Assembly (NCBI GenBank): GCA_040397785.1
Contig: JBBAVI010000001.1
Location: forward strand, 62,001-126,000
DNA: 64,000 nt
From: M3007 sp040397785
GTDB taxonomy: Bacteria; Bacteroidota; Bacteroidia; Chitinophagales; Saprospiraceae
Direction: 5' to 3'
The position numbers were made by a program, and so were the translations under genes. Every line of letters begins with the position of its first letter. The first letter of the stretch is position 1. Below, one piece after another: positions 17,190 through 26,526 of this stretch. The notes under the pieces are model-generated. The model was not told where the DNA came from. It saw only the letters and a list, made by a program, of their open reading frames with translations, and ran no database searches.

Positions 17190-17510
17190 ATTAAATCAGT
17201 TTAGAGTGTCGGATGTGGAAATCAAAGGACGGGAAAAATTTCGAAATTTAATTATGCGTATTTGGGGTTTAACGCACTTTTGTACAAATTTGCTCAAACT
17301 TGTCGAGATAAATACGCGCATGCTTGGCAACTTCCGTTTGCAGCCGACTTTAAAATGCTGATACTTCCTATCAAATTCATTTACTCAGTCAGGTGCCCAT
17401 TTGGTACACCATGAAGATCATTTTGGTCAATGGTCCATCATTGCATCAAATTTTTACCAAATATTTGAAAACCATCGTTGTAGGTAGATCCTTCACTTAA
17501 ATCAAAAATC
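17190..17510. other. Intergenic region holding one copy of a 41-bp direct repeat
   Basis: 321 bases between divergent genes. The only striking feature is the repeat copy at 17277-17317. No convincing TAnnTTTG box was found for either flanking gene. Confidence 0.5.
17277..17317. repeat. 41-bp direct repeat, copy 1
   Basis: It differs by one base from 19258-19298. Read on the minus strand it spells the last eight codons of the TIGR04282 transferase gene (RAYLSRQV, stop) plus 17 bases beyond, so it looks like a detached copy of that gene's 3' end. Confidence 0.9.
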
Positions 17511-19199
17511 ATGAAAAAAATGCTCCTTTTATCCATATTATGCTTGCTGTGCCAATATGGTTTTTCCCAAAATTGTAACAGCCCTCAATCCAGTTTTGAT
17601 CTCCATGCCAACCGAATTCGAGCACGGGTATTGAACAGCGGAACACTCTTTAACAATGGCATTACGGGTCAGTTTATTTTGGATCAAGACCCTAACTCGG
17701 GATTAGACAATGCATCCACGATTTATTCGGCAGGGCTTTGGATTGGAGGGGTAGACCCTGCTAAAAATCTAAAAATGGCGGTAGGAACCTATTATGATTT
17801 TGATCGAACCGATTTTTGGCCGGGGCCATTGGGACCAGATGGAACGATCAATACATTAGATTGCAGCAATTGGGACCGACATTTCAGGGTAACGGGAAAT
17901 CAGATATCTGATTACTTAGGCCAATTGGATTATTACAAAAACAATCTAACGGCGGCCGTCACCGATTTTCCGAGTGTACTAGGCTGGCCAGGCACCGGAA
18001 ATCCGCATTTTTCAGCAATTTACGGGTTCAGCCTGCCCAATACATCGCAAGACCTGGCCCCCTTTTTTGATGCAGACAACGATGGTAAGTATAATGCATT
18101 AAAAGGCGATTATCCGGCGGTACACCTGAAAGATACGCCTCCTTTTTTAGCCGATGAAATCATTTGGTCGGTGTTCAATGACCAAGGCAATGGAGGCCTG
18201 CATCAAATATCTGGCACAAATGCCCTGCAAATTGAAGTACAGCAAACCAGTTGGGCGTTTTCCTGTTCCGCCCAGCCCTATTCGATCTTGGACCGCACGA
18301 TTTTTACGGCCCATCGCATCACTTATCGGGGGACCGAAGCACTGTATTCCTGCTACATGGGGACGTATGTTGATTTTGCACTTGGTTGTGCGAACGATGA
18401 TTACATAGGCTGTGCCCCCCAGCAAAATACATTTTATGCCTATCATCAAACAGCGGTCGACGGCAGCATAGATGGCGATTGCGGTGCTGGTGCGGCATTT
18501 CTTACCCAGCCACCTGCGCAAGCGGTGACTTTTTTGAATACACCTTTAATAAAAATGATGGCTTACCAACAAAATATAGCCAATACGCCAACAAAAAGTA
18601 CCGATTTTTATAATTATTTAACTGGACGTTGGCCGGATGGCACCTATCCTACCCCGACGGGAACCGGTTATAATCCAGGAAGCAGTATGGCTCCGGTCGA
18701 TTTTATGTTTCCCGGAAATCCCGATCAAAATAATGCCTGGTCCATGTGCACAAAGATGCTGCCCAATGGAAACCGTGCCGCTGTTCGGTTGCTCCCCGGG
18801 GAGTCGACAGAACTTGTGCTGGGCTGGAGCGTTCACACCAATACCCAACTTCCCTGCAATATTGGTAATACATTGCAGGAAATTGGTTCTGTGCAAACGG
18901 CATTCGACACACATTTTCAAGATGTTTGTTCCATTAGTACCCAAGCACCTGAGCCAGTGCCCGATACGATTCAAATATTTCCTAATCCAACCAATGGGGC
19001 AGTTACCCTTCAATTTGGGTCTTTAAAAGTGGTTGAAGTGCAATTATATGGTTCCGATGGCAGATTGGTAAAACAATGGAAAAACCTGCCTGAAATGCGC
19101 GCTACCTTATCGGTGGAAGACCTGGCGCCAGGATTTTTTGTACTTCAATTGCATACGGCGCAAGGTGTTTTCACCCATAAGATATGCATCACACGTTGA
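17511..19199 (+). CDS. Secreted T9SS cargo protein of unknown function
   Basis: 562 residues. The signal peptide is residues 1-19 (cleavage near GFSQ). The body is a long, Asn/Gly/aromatic-rich secreted domain (LDQDPNSGLDNASTIYSAGLWIGG near the start, FDADNDGKYN as a possible calcium loop), recognisable as a Bacteroidota hypothetical family but without a known activity. The C-terminal 75 residues (IQIFPNPTNGAVTLQF ... LAPGFFVLQLHTAQG) form a T9SS type A sorting domain. A hairpin at 19226-19255 follows. The gene is bracketed by the 41-bp direct repeat. Confidence 0.85.
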   Translation: MKKMLLLSILCLLCQYGFSQNCNSPQSSFDLHANRIRARVLNSGTLFNNGITGQFILDQDPNSGLDNASTIYSAGLWIGGVDPAKNLKMAVGTYYDFDRTDFWPGPLGPDGTINTLDCSNWDRHFRVTGNQISDYLGQLDYYKNNLTAAVTDFPSVLGWPGTGNPHFSAIYGFSLPNTSQDLAPFFDADNDGKYNALKGDYPAVHLKDTPPFLADEIIWSVFNDQGNGGLHQISGTNALQIEVQQTSWAFSCSAQPYSILDRTIFTAHRITYRGTEALYSCYMGTYVDFALGCANDDYIGCAPQQNTFYAYHQTAVDGSIDGDCGAGAAFLTQPPAQAVTFLNTPLIKMMAYQQNIANTPTKSTDFYNYLTGRWPDGTYPTPTGTGYNPGSSMAPVDFMFPGNPDQNNAWSMCTKMLPNGNRAAVRLLPGESTELVLGWSVHTNTQLPCNIGNTLQEIGSVQTAFDTHFQDVCSISTQAPEPVPDTIQIFPNPTNGAVTLQFGSLKVVEVQLYGSDGRLVKQWKNLPEMRATLSVEDLAPGFFVLQLHTAQGVFTHKICITR

Positions 19200-19225
19200 A
19201 TAATTTTTTAAACATCCGTTGAATA

Positions 19226-19255
19226 TACGACCCGGTGCGCAAGCACGGGGTCGTA
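19226..19255 (+). terminator. Hairpin terminator after T9SS cargo gene
   Basis: Arms TACGACCC (19226-19233) and GGGTCGTA (19248-19255) enclose an inner GTGC-GCAA-GCAC stem-loop. The T-tract is short (TTTT at 19259-19262). It lies between convergent genes. Confidence 0.7.
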
Positions 19256-19257
19256 CC

Positions 19258-19298
19258 CTTTTGTACAAATTTGCTCAAACTTGTCGGGATAAATACGC
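19258..19298. repeat. 41-bp direct repeat, copy 2
   Basis: Spans the last codons and stop of the TIGR04282 transferase gene. Copy 1 is at 17277-17317, about 1.98 kb away, with one mismatch. Confidence 0.9.
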
Positions 19299-19871
19299 AC
19301 GCCAGTCTGCCTCGGTATCAACATCAGAAAGGACGGGCAACAGCACATGCGTTTTTTGATGCGCCGTGATCACCGCAACCGTTTGCGATAATACATGCTC
19401 CGTACTCCATGCAATATCCTGAAAAACAGCGCTTTCCATCTGTTTCATGCCCAATAAATAATATCCGCCATCGGGGGTAGGCCCAAGCACAAAATCGTGC
19501 TGATCCAACAAGTCAAAAGCCGATTGCAGGATGGCAGGCGTCAATTCCGGACAATCGGAACCGATGATGGCTACTTTCTCTGCCCCCAATTCGAAGGCTT
19601 GCTCGAAGGCATGTTGCATGCGCGCGCCCAAATCCCCTTCCGTTTGTACCCGTTTTTCAAATACTGATGCGTCCCAGGCATCCGAGGGTTCGATTTGTTC
19701 AGAATAAAAAAGCAGCCGCCGCAATGGAGCACTCAACGCCGCCAGGCGCGTTTTTTCCAATAATATTTGGTACGTTTTTAAAGCCGCTTCATCGCCCATC
19801 GTTCGGGCAAGACGGGTTTTTACGTGGCCTAAACGCGGGTTTTTAATAAAAATGAGCAACATGGAGGTCAT
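19275..19871 (-). CDS. TIGR04282 (DUF2064) nucleotidyl/glycosyl transferase-like protein
   Basis: 198 residues, GT-A fold of the DUF2064 family (rSAM/selenodomain-associated transferase 1). The N-terminus MLLIFIKNPRLGHVKTRLA, the central IIGSDCPELTP and the downstream LGPTPDGGYYLLG are diagnostic. Members are linked to arsenosugar synthesis in some operons, but here no partner gene is adjacent, so the substrate is unknown. Either the ATG at 19871 or that at 19862 may be used; the second is closer to the family start. Confidence 0.85.
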   Translation of the reverse strand: MTSMLLIFIKNPRLGHVKTRLARTMGDEAALKTYQILLEKTRLAALSAPLRRLLFYSEQIEPSDAWDASVFEKRVQTEGDLGARMQHAFEQAFELGAEKVAIIGSDCPELTPAILQSAFDLLDQHDFVLGPTPDGGYYLLGMKQMESAVFQDIAWSTEHVLSQTVAVITAHQKTHVLLPVLSDVDTEADWRAYLSRQV

Positions 19872-20014
19872 AAATGCTGGTTTAATCTTTTTAGGATGGT
19901 TGCTTCCAGAAAATAAAGCAACCTGTATTTTAAATTTTTCCCGAAAATTCGGGCGGCAACTATTTCACTTTAAACGTTTGTGGGAAGTATCTTTCATCCT
20001 TAAAAGCATATCCC

Positions 20015-22408
20015 ATGATCCGTTTATTTACCGTACTGTTTTTATTTTTTTTTGGGCAAAATGTCGGTTGGGGTCAAAAGCAACACCGTGCTTTTATCCA
20101 AGACGCCCGGCCCAAACTCGATGGCGAATTAAATGATTCCTGCTGGCAACAGGTGCCTGTCGTGCAAGATTTTTCAACATCTACCCCTGTTTTTCTTCAA
20201 ACACCTAAAAATGCGACCAGCGTGCAGCTCTTTTTTGCCCCCGATGCACTGTATGTAGGCGCTTTTTGTGCTTCCCCCAAAGTACGGGCAGACGGCAGCG
20301 CACGCGATGAAGCAGGTACGGGTGATTGGTTTTCGATTGCATTAGATACCTGGAACGACGATCAGAACGCTTTTTTGTTTCGCATCACCCCAGGCGGCCT
20401 CCAAAGCGACGCACGCATTGGGGGCAACCAATTGGAATTTGACTATGATGCCGTTTGGCAAAGCGCGGTGCAACTGCGGGCCGACGGCTGGTCGCTCGAA
20501 ATGCGCATTCCCTACACTGCACTTCGCTTTCCATCGAAAGGTGCTCAACATTGGGGCCTGCAAATGAGCCGTTTTGACCGAAATACGGGTGAATTGAGTA
20601 CCTGGAACCCACAAAATCCCTTGATTTATGATGCCGTATTGCAGTATGGAGATTTGGAAGGGCTCGGTGAAATACGGCAAGGACAACGATTGGGCCTGTA
20701 CACTTATTTGGATGTATTGAGCCAAATCCCTCAACCATCGCCCTTTAGCTACCTTGATTACGAGCAAGAAAATATCGTTGGGCTGGATGGGCGTTGGGGG
20801 ATTAACTCTAATTCCACCCTTGATTTTACGATATTACCTTCCTCCACGTATGAAATTACGTATGGTGATCAGTCAAAATTTTTGGGGCAAAACGATCCAT
20901 TACCACAACCCCGGCAATTATTGGCCGAAGAAAGCCCCCTGTTTGCAAAAAGTAATATTTTTTGGAAAAAACAACAATTGGATCTTGAGGCGTTTCGGAC
21001 ACAGGTGTATGATCCGAATTGTTCCAACTGCCAAATTGTGCGTATAGAAGACCCACGCTTACTACATGCCACCAAATTCAGTACCCGAACAAAAAACCGG
21101 ATCGGGATCGGTGCGTACAATGCGTTATTTAGCCCTGCTAAAGCCGACCGCATAAGCGAGGATGGCACCCAAACCTTTCAAAAATTTGAAAAAAGGGCAA
21201 ATTACACCCATTTAAATGCCGAAATGGCCCTTCAAAATAATGGATGGATCAATGTAAGCAACGCCACCCTTTTAGGCGGAGCAGGCGTCAATTCGAATGC
21301 GAGCAGTACCAATTTCCGTTTACGCGACAAAAGCAACCGGTATGAGATCAGCGGAAACGGTCAATTGCTTTTTTGGGAATATCAAAAAGACAGCGTAGGC
21401 TGGGATGGCCATTACGGTTTGTCGGTAGCGAAAACCAACGGCGCCTGGACCTGGCGGATTACCCACAACAGCCCGACTATGCTTAATAAGGACAACACAT
21501 CTCCGCTCTTTTCTGACACGGAAACAGACATTAACTTGCCCATCAATAGGCAGCAACAAACCGATGCCCAAGTACAATACCGGGTGTTTCAGCCAGGAAA
21601 ATGGTGGCTAAATTATACCGTTTTCGCAGGTTTTTCCAAAGATTGGGGGATGTCGCATACCTATTCGGCCGGGGCAAGTATCCTTACCAGGCAATTTTAC
21701 CAATGGACACTGTCTGGTAATTTCAACCCTTATCGAACGCTGTACACTTATTTTCGCCCTGGAAGTTCGCTCCAAAGGATCGTTTCGCAAACCGTTGGGG
21801 CCGACTTGTCGCTATCAACCGATACCAGAAATCCATTTATTTTTCGAGTGGCATTCAGTGAATTTTTTAATATTAATGGAGAATCGTTCCGGCACAGCCT
21901 TGTTTTGACCCCCGTTTGGGTTTTGAACCGCCACTGGACGCTGCGCCTGACGAATCAAGTACAATATAGCACTGGATCTCTACAACTGATGACTGGACCG
22001 GATAACCTGGCTTATTACTTTGCAGGAAATGATTTGCGCAACCTCAATACCCAGTTTGAAATCAATTGGTATTGTTCGAAAAAAATGCGCCTTTTTTATA
22101 ATATTGGGATTAGTAAAATTGACAGAATCAACTATGAGGCTTTGAAACTGCTACCGGATGGACGCTTTATAAGCATTGACTTTCCGGTGGAAAAAGCGCG
22201 AAACTTTAATAACTTTAATACAGGCTTAGGACTGCAATACCTTTTTGCGCCCGGAAGCCAGTTGCGCTTTTCGCTCAATTTTTCATCCAGGCAACTTTAT
22301 AATCCCTTCCTTTCCTATGCCGATTACGACGAAAACATGAAGGCAGGTTTGACAATCATTTCCTTTCTTGATCCTGTAAAAAAGCGTACTTTTGCCCAAC
22401 ATGAGTAA
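20015..22408 (+). CDS. DUF5916 outer-membrane protein with CBM9-like domain
   Basis: 797 residues. The signal peptide ends near VGWGQ. An N-terminal carbohydrate-binding-like domain (LDGELNDSCWQQVPVVQDF ... DWFSIALDTWNDDQNAFLFRITPGG) is typical of the CBM9/DOMON fold, and the rest is the DUF5916 beta-barrel with alternating aromatic strands and a C-terminal barrel end. Bacteroidota genomes usually carry several; activity is not known. TATCTTTC at 19988-19995 is a one-mismatch promoter box. The last eight bases overlap dnaX. Confidence 0.85.
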   Translation: MIRLFTVLFLFFFGQNVGWGQKQHRAFIQDARPKLDGELNDSCWQQVPVVQDFSTSTPVFLQTPKNATSVQLFFAPDALYVGAFCASPKVRADGSARDEAGTGDWFSIALDTWNDDQNAFLFRITPGGLQSDARIGGNQLEFDYDAVWQSAVQLRADGWSLEMRIPYTALRFPSKGAQHWGLQMSRFDRNTGELSTWNPQNPLIYDAVLQYGDLEGLGEIRQGQRLGLYTYLDVLSQIPQPSPFSYLDYEQENIVGLDGRWGINSNSTLDFTILPSSTYEITYGDQSKFLGQNDPLPQPRQLLAEESPLFAKSNIFWKKQQLDLEAFRTQVYDPNCSNCQIVRIEDPRLLHATKFSTRTKNRIGIGAYNALFSPAKADRISEDGTQTFQKFEKRANYTHLNAEMALQNNGWINVSNATLLGGAGVNSNASSTNFRLRDKSNRYEISGNGQLLFWEYQKDSVGWDGHYGLSVAKTNGAWTWRITHNSPTMLNKDNTSPLFSDTETDINLPINRQQQTDAQVQYRVFQPGKWWLNYTVFAGFSKDWGMSHTYSAGASILTRQFYQWTLSGNFNPYRTLYTYFRPGSSLQRIVSQTVGADLSLSTDTRNPFIFRVAFSEFFNINGESFRHSLVLTPVWVLNRHWTLRLTNQVQYSTGSLQLMTGPDNLAYYFAGNDLRNLNTQFEINWYCSKKMRLFYNIGISKIDRINYEALKLLPDGRFISIDFPVEKARNFNNFNTGLGLQYLFAPGSQLRFSLNFSSRQLYNPFLSYADYDENMKAGLTIISFLDPVKKRTFAQHE
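22387..22394 (+). promoter_or_regulatory. -7 box of dnaX, inside the upstream coding region
   Basis: TACTTTTG followed by C, ending seven bases before the dnaX ATG at 22401. It implies a leaderless or nearly leaderless mRNA. Confidence 0.55.
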
Positions 22409-24134
22409 CTTCGTTGTATCCGCTCGCAAATACCGTCCCCAACGCTTTGAAGATGTTGTAGGACAACAACATGTCGCAGGAACCCTCAAAAACGCCTTGG
22501 CTACCGACCATGTGGCACATGCGTTCCTGTTTACGGGTCCGCGTGGCGTGGGCAAAACCACCTGCGCCCGTATCCTTGCCAAGATTCTGAATTGTGAAAA
22601 CCTCAGCAAATCTTTTGAGGCTTGCAATACGTGTAGTTCGTGCAAATCCTTCAATGAAAACGCCTCGTTTAACATCATTGAACTTGATGGGGCTTCTAAC
22701 AACTCGGTAGAGCATATTCGCGCACTCATCGAACAGGTGCGTTTTCAGCCCCAACACGGTAAATACAAGGTGTTTATTATTGACGAGGTGCACATGCTCT
22801 CCAACCAGGCGTTCAATGCTTTTTTGAAAACCCTGGAGGAGCCGCCCCCTTACGCAATTTTTATCCTGGCTACCACGGAGAAGCATAAGATCATCCCTAC
22901 CATCCTTTCGCGCTGCCAGATTTTCGATTTTCGCCGCATCACCCCTGGCGATATGGTGCTGCACCTCAAAGGAATATGTGTAAAAGAAGGCATCGAAGCC
23001 GAAGACGATGCGCTGCACATTATTGCCCAAAAAGCAGATGGTGCCCTGCGCGATGCATTGTCGATTTTTGATCGGATTACCAGTTTTTCGGGTAAAAAGA
23101 TCACCTATAACGATGTTATTGAGAATCTGAACGTACTTGATTACGATTATTATTTTCAAATGACGGATGCCTTGCTGGCCGAAGATGTGCCTGCGATTTT
23201 GAATTTATTTGATCAAATTTTGCGGAAAGGATTTGAACCCGATGTATTTGTAACGGGCCTGGCTGAACATTTGCGCAATATCCTGGTTTGCAAAGACGAG
23301 GCCACGCTTGCACTGCTCGAAACCGGGGAGAGTTTGCGCGAACGCTACCGTCGCCAAGCCCAATTGGCAGCACCCTCTTTTTTGTTGACTGCCTTGAATT
23401 TGGCCAACGATTGCGATATCAATTTCAAACTGGCACGCCACAAACGCCTGCACGTTGAAATGAGTTTGATTAAAATGGGTTATATCGGCCGGGCTGTAAA
23501 AGCCGCGCAAACCCCAGTCCTGGAAAAAAAAACTCCTGACGGCACCTTAAGCCCCCAGAATGGTCAGGGAAATACGCTGCAAACCCCAACGAGTAATCCA
23601 AAAGCCTCCAATGCGCAACCTTTAGATAAGGATCGCATATCGGCCCTGGAAACGGAACTCAATTTGGGCTTGAAAAAGGCCGACAAAATATCCCTCAATT
23701 TGGCCTCTTTTGAAGCAGCAGTGGAGGTAGAAGAGGCAAAAAAGGCGGCCATGGAGAGTAAATTAAACCTGGAAACCGCTACCCACGAATGGAAAGCATA
23801 CGCCAATGTGTTGGAATCCAACCTGGTAAAAATGGCATTTATGGCTACCCGACTCGAGTTGCGCGATAAAATGGTCGTAGCCCATGTAAAATCGACCATC
23901 GATCGAAGCCACGTTCAAGGTGAGTTGATGCGGGTGATGGATACTTTGCGCAACCGCCTGCACGACCCACATATTAAGGTGCAGGTATTGATCGATGAAA
24001 CGCTGGTGATGGAAACGACCCAGCAGCAAGTAAAGAAGCCTGCTACCACCCGCGATAAACTCGATTTAATGAAGGAGCAAAATCCTTTTGTTGCCAACTT
24101 GCTCCAACGGCTTGAACTGAAATTAGAGGATTAA
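22401..24134 (+). CDS. dnaX: DNA polymerase III subunit gamma/tau
   Basis: 577 residues. The start MSNFVVSARKYRPQRFEDVVGQ matches other Bacteroidota DnaX N-termini. Walker A GPRGVGKTT, the four-Cys zinc module (CENLSKSFEACNTCSSCKS), Walker B IIDEVHML, SRC motif ILSRCQIFDF and the GAD(R)DALSIFD sensor follow in clamp-loader order. The C-terminal 200 residues are a Lys/Glu-rich tau-like extension. It loads the sliding clamp at the replication fork. It overlaps the preceding stop by eight bases. Confidence 0.96.
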   Translation: MSNFVVSARKYRPQRFEDVVGQQHVAGTLKNALATDHVAHAFLFTGPRGVGKTTCARILAKILNCENLSKSFEACNTCSSCKSFNENASFNIIELDGASNNSVEHIRALIEQVRFQPQHGKYKVFIIDEVHMLSNQAFNAFLKTLEEPPPYAIFILATTEKHKIIPTILSRCQIFDFRRITPGDMVLHLKGICVKEGIEAEDDALHIIAQKADGALRDALSIFDRITSFSGKKITYNDVIENLNVLDYDYYFQMTDALLAEDVPAILNLFDQILRKGFEPDVFVTGLAEHLRNILVCKDEATLALLETGESLRERYRRQAQLAAPSFLLTALNLANDCDINFKLARHKRLHVEMSLIKMGYIGRAVKAAQTPVLEKKTPDGTLSPQNGQGNTLQTPTSNPKASNAQPLDKDRISALETELNLGLKKADKISLNLASFEAAVEVEEAKKAAMESKLNLETATHEWKAYANVLESNLVKMAFMATRLELRDKMVVAHVKSTIDRSHVQGELMRVMDTLRNRLHDPHIKVQVLIDETLVMETTQQQVKKPATTRDKLDLMKEQNPFVANLLQRLELKLED

Positions 24135-24200
24135 TCGCCCTGTATTGCGGTATCTTTAAGCGTTTTTTCTGTAATCTTTAGCTAACCCATCCAATACAGC

Positions 24201-24881
24201 ATGTGGATTCTTGAAAATATTGATGTTACCCACTTGCTTTGTCCCAATAAATTAGGGGATAACGCCCGCATGTCAAAAATTGACCATCGGAAATGGCGGA
24301 AGGGAGATACGTTCTATTTGCCCGACGAACTTTCGGATCGGATTTTCTTTATCACGGAAGGTCGCGTGAAAATTTCGAGCATGAATGATGACGGGAAAGA
24401 AGTCACCAAGGCCATTTTGGGGAAAGGAGAAGTTTTTGGTGAATTGGCATTGGCTGGCGAATCAAGACGCAGGGATACCGCCCTGGCACTGGAGAACTCC
24501 GAAGCCTGCGTGATAACATTGGATGAATTGCGGGAATTGATGCGCGACCGCAGCGAACTCAACCTGTTTTTTATGCGCATTTTCAGCACCCGCCAGTTGG
24601 AAATGGAACGCCGCCTCGAATCGCTGGTGTTTCGCGATAGCCGCAGCCGCATTGTGGAGTTTTTGATTCATCTGGTGCAAAACAAAGGGCAACGGGTTGG
24701 ATATGAATGGGTTGTACGCAACTTTATCACCCATCAGGAAATCGCTAATTTGACTGCTACAAGCCGCCAAACCGTTACCACAACATTGAATGATTTGCGG
24801 GCACAAAAACTGCTGACCTTCAACCGAGCCCGTTTGCTAGTGCGCGACCTGGACAAACTCCAACACGAAATCCGACATTGA
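24201..24881 (+). CDS. Crp/Fnr family transcription regulator
   Basis: 226 residues. The cyclic-nucleotide-binding beta roll has GEVFGELALAGESRRRDTAL, close to the phosphate-binding cassette of cAMP-responsive Crp proteins. A long dimer helix and a C-terminal winged helix (THQEIANLTATSRQTVTTTLNDL) follow. No cysteine cluster for an Fe-S centre is seen near the N-terminus, so it is Crp-like rather than Fnr-like. TATCTTTA at 24151-24158 is a weak promoter box. Ligand and regulon are unknown. Confidence 0.92.
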   Translation: MWILENIDVTHLLCPNKLGDNARMSKIDHRKWRKGDTFYLPDELSDRIFFITEGRVKISSMNDDGKEVTKAILGKGEVFGELALAGESRRRDTALALENSEACVITLDELRELMRDRSELNLFFMRIFSTRQLEMERRLESLVFRDSRSRIVEFLIHLVQNKGQRVGYEWVVRNFITHQEIANLTATSRQTVTTTLNDLRAQKLLTFNRARLLVRDLDKLQHEIRH

Positions 24882-24912
24882 TCTTTTGAACGCATCTTTA
24901 TAAAATTTGTCT

Positions 24913-25947
24913 GTGTACCCATTTTTCAAGCCACTGCTCTTCTTGCTTTCTCCCGAAAAAGCCCATAAAATCACCGTTTTTTTTCTAGATTTTGCGGCCG
25001 CCTTTCCGCCCACCCGCTGGTTGTTGCGCCGGTTGTTTTGCAGTTCCAAGCCCGGACTGGAAAAAAACGTGCTTGGGCTGCGTTTCCCGAATGCAATTGG
25101 CTTAGCCGCCGGTTTTGATAAAGACGCCAAACACATACACGGTATGGCCTGTCTTGGTTTTGGGTTTATTGAGGTGGGAACCGTTACGCCTTTGCCTCAA
25201 TCGGGCAATCCACTGCCCCGTTTGTTCCGTTTGCCCGCCGATACAGCCTTGATCAACCGTATGGGTTTCAACAATGAAGGCTTGGACGCCTTGGTGGGAA
25301 GGCTGAAAAAATTGCGGCAAAAAGCAATCCCGGGTGGGATGCTGATTGGCGGCAATATTGGTAAAAACAAAATAACCCCCAATGCTCAAGCCGAACAAGA
25401 TTACCTGATTTGTTTTGAGGCGCTGTTTCCCTGGGTCGATTATTTTGTAGTGAATGTAAGTTCGCCTAACACCCCCAATTTGCGGGATTTACAGGAAAAA
25501 GAACCGCTCACCCGCCTTTTGCTCCTTTTACAGGAAAAAAACAAGGCAAAATCGGCCCCCAAGCCCATCCTGCTCAAAATAGCACCCGATTTAACGGATA
25601 CCCAACTCGACGATATTGCCGATATTATTCAGGCCAGCGGATTGGCGGGCGTCATTGCCACCAATACAACCATCGGCCGCAGCGGATTGGCAACATCGGC
25701 CACAACGCTGGAAAACATTGGAAATGGCGGCCTAAGTGGCGCGCCCTTGCGTACACGTTCGACTGAGGTCATTCGATATTTGCGCAACAAATTATCGCCA
25801 GAAATTGTGATTATCGGGGTGGGTGGGATTGATTCACCCGCATCCGCACAGGAAAAAATAGCCGCGGGTGCCGATTTAATTCAAATTTACAGCGGTTTGG
25901 TATACGAAGGTCCAGGACTGGTGCGCCGTATATTAGAATCATTCTAA
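24913..25947 (+). CDS. pyrD: Dihydroorotate dehydrogenase (quinone)
   Basis: 344 residues, class 2 enzyme. An N-terminal membrane-binding helix pair (FFKPLLFLLSPEKAHKIT) is followed by the FMN barrel: NAIGLAAGFDKDAK, NRMGFNNEG, VVNVSSPNTPNLRDLQ with the catalytic Ser, ATNTTIGR and GVGGIDSPASAQEKIAAGADLIQIYSGL. It oxidises dihydroorotate to orotate in pyrimidine synthesis and passes electrons to quinone. The start is taken as the GTG at 24913 because family members begin at this point; a TTG at 24907 is also in frame. Confidence 0.95.
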   Translation: MYPFFKPLLFLLSPEKAHKITVFFLDFAAAFPPTRWLLRRLFCSSKPGLEKNVLGLRFPNAIGLAAGFDKDAKHIHGMACLGFGFIEVGTVTPLPQSGNPLPRLFRLPADTALINRMGFNNEGLDALVGRLKKLRQKAIPGGMLIGGNIGKNKITPNAQAEQDYLICFEALFPWVDYFVVNVSSPNTPNLRDLQEKEPLTRLLLLLQEKNKAKSAPKPILLKIAPDLTDTQLDDIADIIQASGLAGVIATNTTIGRSGLATSATTLENIGNGGLSGAPLRTRSTEVIRYLRNKLSPEIVIIGVGGIDSPASAQEKIAAGADLIQIYSGLVYEGPGLVRRILESF

Positions 25948-25987
25948 TGAACAATGCTTTTTGTTAGGTGTTAAAACACTGAACATT

Positions 25988-25995
25988 TACCTTTG
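25988..25995 (+). promoter_or_regulatory. -7 box of the bacilliredoxin gene
   Basis: TACCTTTG, 29 bases upstream of the ATG at 26025. Confidence 0.6.
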
Positions 25996-26024
25996 TAACA
26001 TTCATTTTCAAATCAGCACATTCT

Positions 26025-26438
26025 ATGTATCCAATACAACTCGTTACCCCGATGGCACAAGACCTGACGGATTTTGGCTTTGAAAGCCTTCAAACCTCTG
26101 AAGCCGTTGATGCAAATTTGAACACCGAAGAAGGCACCGTATTATTGGTGGTCAACAGTGTATGCGGTTGCGCGGCGGCGATGGCACGCCCGGGCGCCAA
26201 GTTGTCCGTTCAAGGTGAAAAACGCCCGTCCAAACTCGTTACCGTTTTTGCAGGAGTAGATACCGATGCGACCGAAAAAGCGCGCGAATATTTATTGCCT
26301 TATCCGCCATCGTCTCCGGCCATTGCCTTGTTTAAAGATGGCAAACTGGTGCATATGCTCGAACGCCGCCACATTGAAGGCCGTTCGGCTCAAATTATTG
26401 CCGATAATTTGAAAATGGCTTTTGAGACGTATTGTTAG
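26025..26438 (+). CDS. BrxA/BrxB family bacilliredoxin
   Basis: 137 residues, thioredoxin-like fold of the YphP/YqiW family. NSVCGCAAAMARPG holds the CGC active site (Cys47, Cys49), and LFKDGKLVHMLERRHIEGR is the conserved C-terminal part. In Firmicutes these proteins remove bacillithiol from S-thiolated proteins; many Bacteroidota also carry the family and make bacillithiol or a related thiol. It has its own promoter box. The oxidative-stress theme matches the OxyR regulator far upstream, but the two are not adjacent. Confidence 0.93.
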   Translation: MYPIQLVTPMAQDLTDFGFESLQTSEAVDANLNTEEGTVLLVVNSVCGCAAAMARPGAKLSVQGEKRPSKLVTVFAGVDTDATEKAREYLLPYPPSSPAIALFKDGKLVHMLERRHIEGRSAQIIADNLKMAFETYC

Positions 26439-26526
26439 GGGCGTTTTTTATCTACAATTTTTTGTGGTTCAACGAATTGCGACCAATTGTTTGGTCGTTG
26501 CGTTTTCGTTTTTTGTAGAATGATAA

